A DNA stretch of 6,495 nt from CAZCJU01 sp964498965 (GTDB taxonomy: Bacteria; Bacillota; Clostridia; Oscillospirales; CAG-272). This document shows, one piece after another, positions 6,208-6,495 of the stretch. Positions within the stretch are counted from its first letter, which is position 1. The number at the start of each line of letters is the position of its first letter. Where the stretch lies: contig CAZCJU010000079.1 in the NCBI GenBank assembly GCA_964498965.1, positions 1-6,495 of the forward strand. Direction: 5' to 3'. The position numbers and the translations under genes are program-made. A model generated the notes under the pieces. That model saw nothing but the letters and a program-made list of their open reading frames with translations, searched no databases and was not told where the DNA came from.

Positions 6208-6495
6208 TCAGTATTTTACAGGCTTTGTGGTAAGATATTTTTTGACCATCAGGGCAACCTTAAAGGTTATTGCGTGTTCGAACTCACGCAGATCAAGTCC
6301 CGTGATCTTCTTGATTTTTTCAAGACGGTAAACGAGCGTATTTCTGTGGACGAAAAGCTTGCGTGAGGTTTCGGAAACGTTCAAATTGTTCTCGAAGAAG
6401 CACTGTATCGTAAGAAGTGTTTCCTGATCGAGAGCTTCGAGCGAATCTCTTTTGAATACCTCCTGCAAAAACATTTCACACATCGTCGTGGGAAG
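6208..6495 (-). CDS. PucR/CdaR-type helix-turn-helix regulator, C-terminal fragment (5' end beyond window)
   Basis: The frame stays open to base 6495, so this is the last 95 residues of a longer gene and the ATG at 6483 is internal. The visible part is the C-terminal DNA-binding domain of the PucR/CdaR family: FFENNLNVSETSRKLFVHRNTLVYRLEKI is the helix-turn-helix, followed by the conserved tail ITGLDLREFEHAITFKVALM. The sequence before it (LPTTMCEMFLQEVF) matches the linker seen in CdaR-like regulators of Clostridia. CdaR (carbohydrate diacid regulator) family members usually control uptake or use of small organic compounds, but the sensor part is outside the window, so the signal cannot be named. 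It ends 31 nt before ftsE in the same direction. Whether it regulates ftsEX or is merely a neighbour is unknown. Confidence 0.9.
   Translation of the reverse strand, partial: LPTTMCEMFLQEVFKRDSLEALDQETLLTIQCFFENNLNVSETSRKLFVHRNTLVYRLEKIKKITGLDLREFEHAITFKVALMVKKYLTTKPVKY

Overview
The window reads as a conserved chromosomal core from a low-to-moderate GC Firmicute, most likely a Clostridia-class anaerobe (Oscillospiraceae/Ruminococcaceae-like). This is an inference from protein style, Shine-Dalgarno spacing and gene order; the genus cannot be fixed from the sequence alone. All seven genes lie on the minus strand and coding density is very high. I see no tRNA, rRNA, CRISPR array, insertion sequence, integrase or phage gene.

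In transcription order (right to left) there are three groups. (1) 6495-6208 holds the C-terminal end of a PucR/CdaR-type helix-turn-helix regulator cut by the window edge. (2) 6176-3103 is a cell-division and wall-remodelling block: ftsE (ABC ATPase), ftsX (membrane partner, GTGA overlap with ftsE), then a secreted coiled-coil M23 peptidase. (3) 2916-1 is a second block: an S41 carboxyl-terminal processing protease with one membrane anchor, greA (transcript-cleavage factor) and lysS (lysyl-tRNA synthetase, its C-terminal third beyond the window). Gaps inside the second block are 21 and 12 nt, so it is very probably one operon.

The functional story is mostly known biology. FtsEX uses cytoplasmic ATP hydrolysis to switch on peptidoglycan hydrolases outside the membrane, and the adjacent coiled-coil M23 protein is the obvious client. 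Here it keeps all the catalytic residues of an active endopeptidase. The neighbouring S41 protease faces the same compartment and could control turnover of the hydrolase, although it has its own promoter. GreA and LysS are housekeeping genes that share that promoter.

The only sizeable non-coding stretch (2917-3102) is the most unusual part. It has an extended -10 promoter followed by a leader of about 120 nt that folds into a three-tier nested hairpin (2957-3025), which is either a regulatory leader or a dispersed palindromic repeat. Other second-look items are a Gln-to-Thr change at the third catalytic position of the S41 protease and a 45-bp in-frame tandem repeat in its acidic cytoplasmic tail. 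I found no clearly new multi-gene system and no convincing intrinsic terminator.
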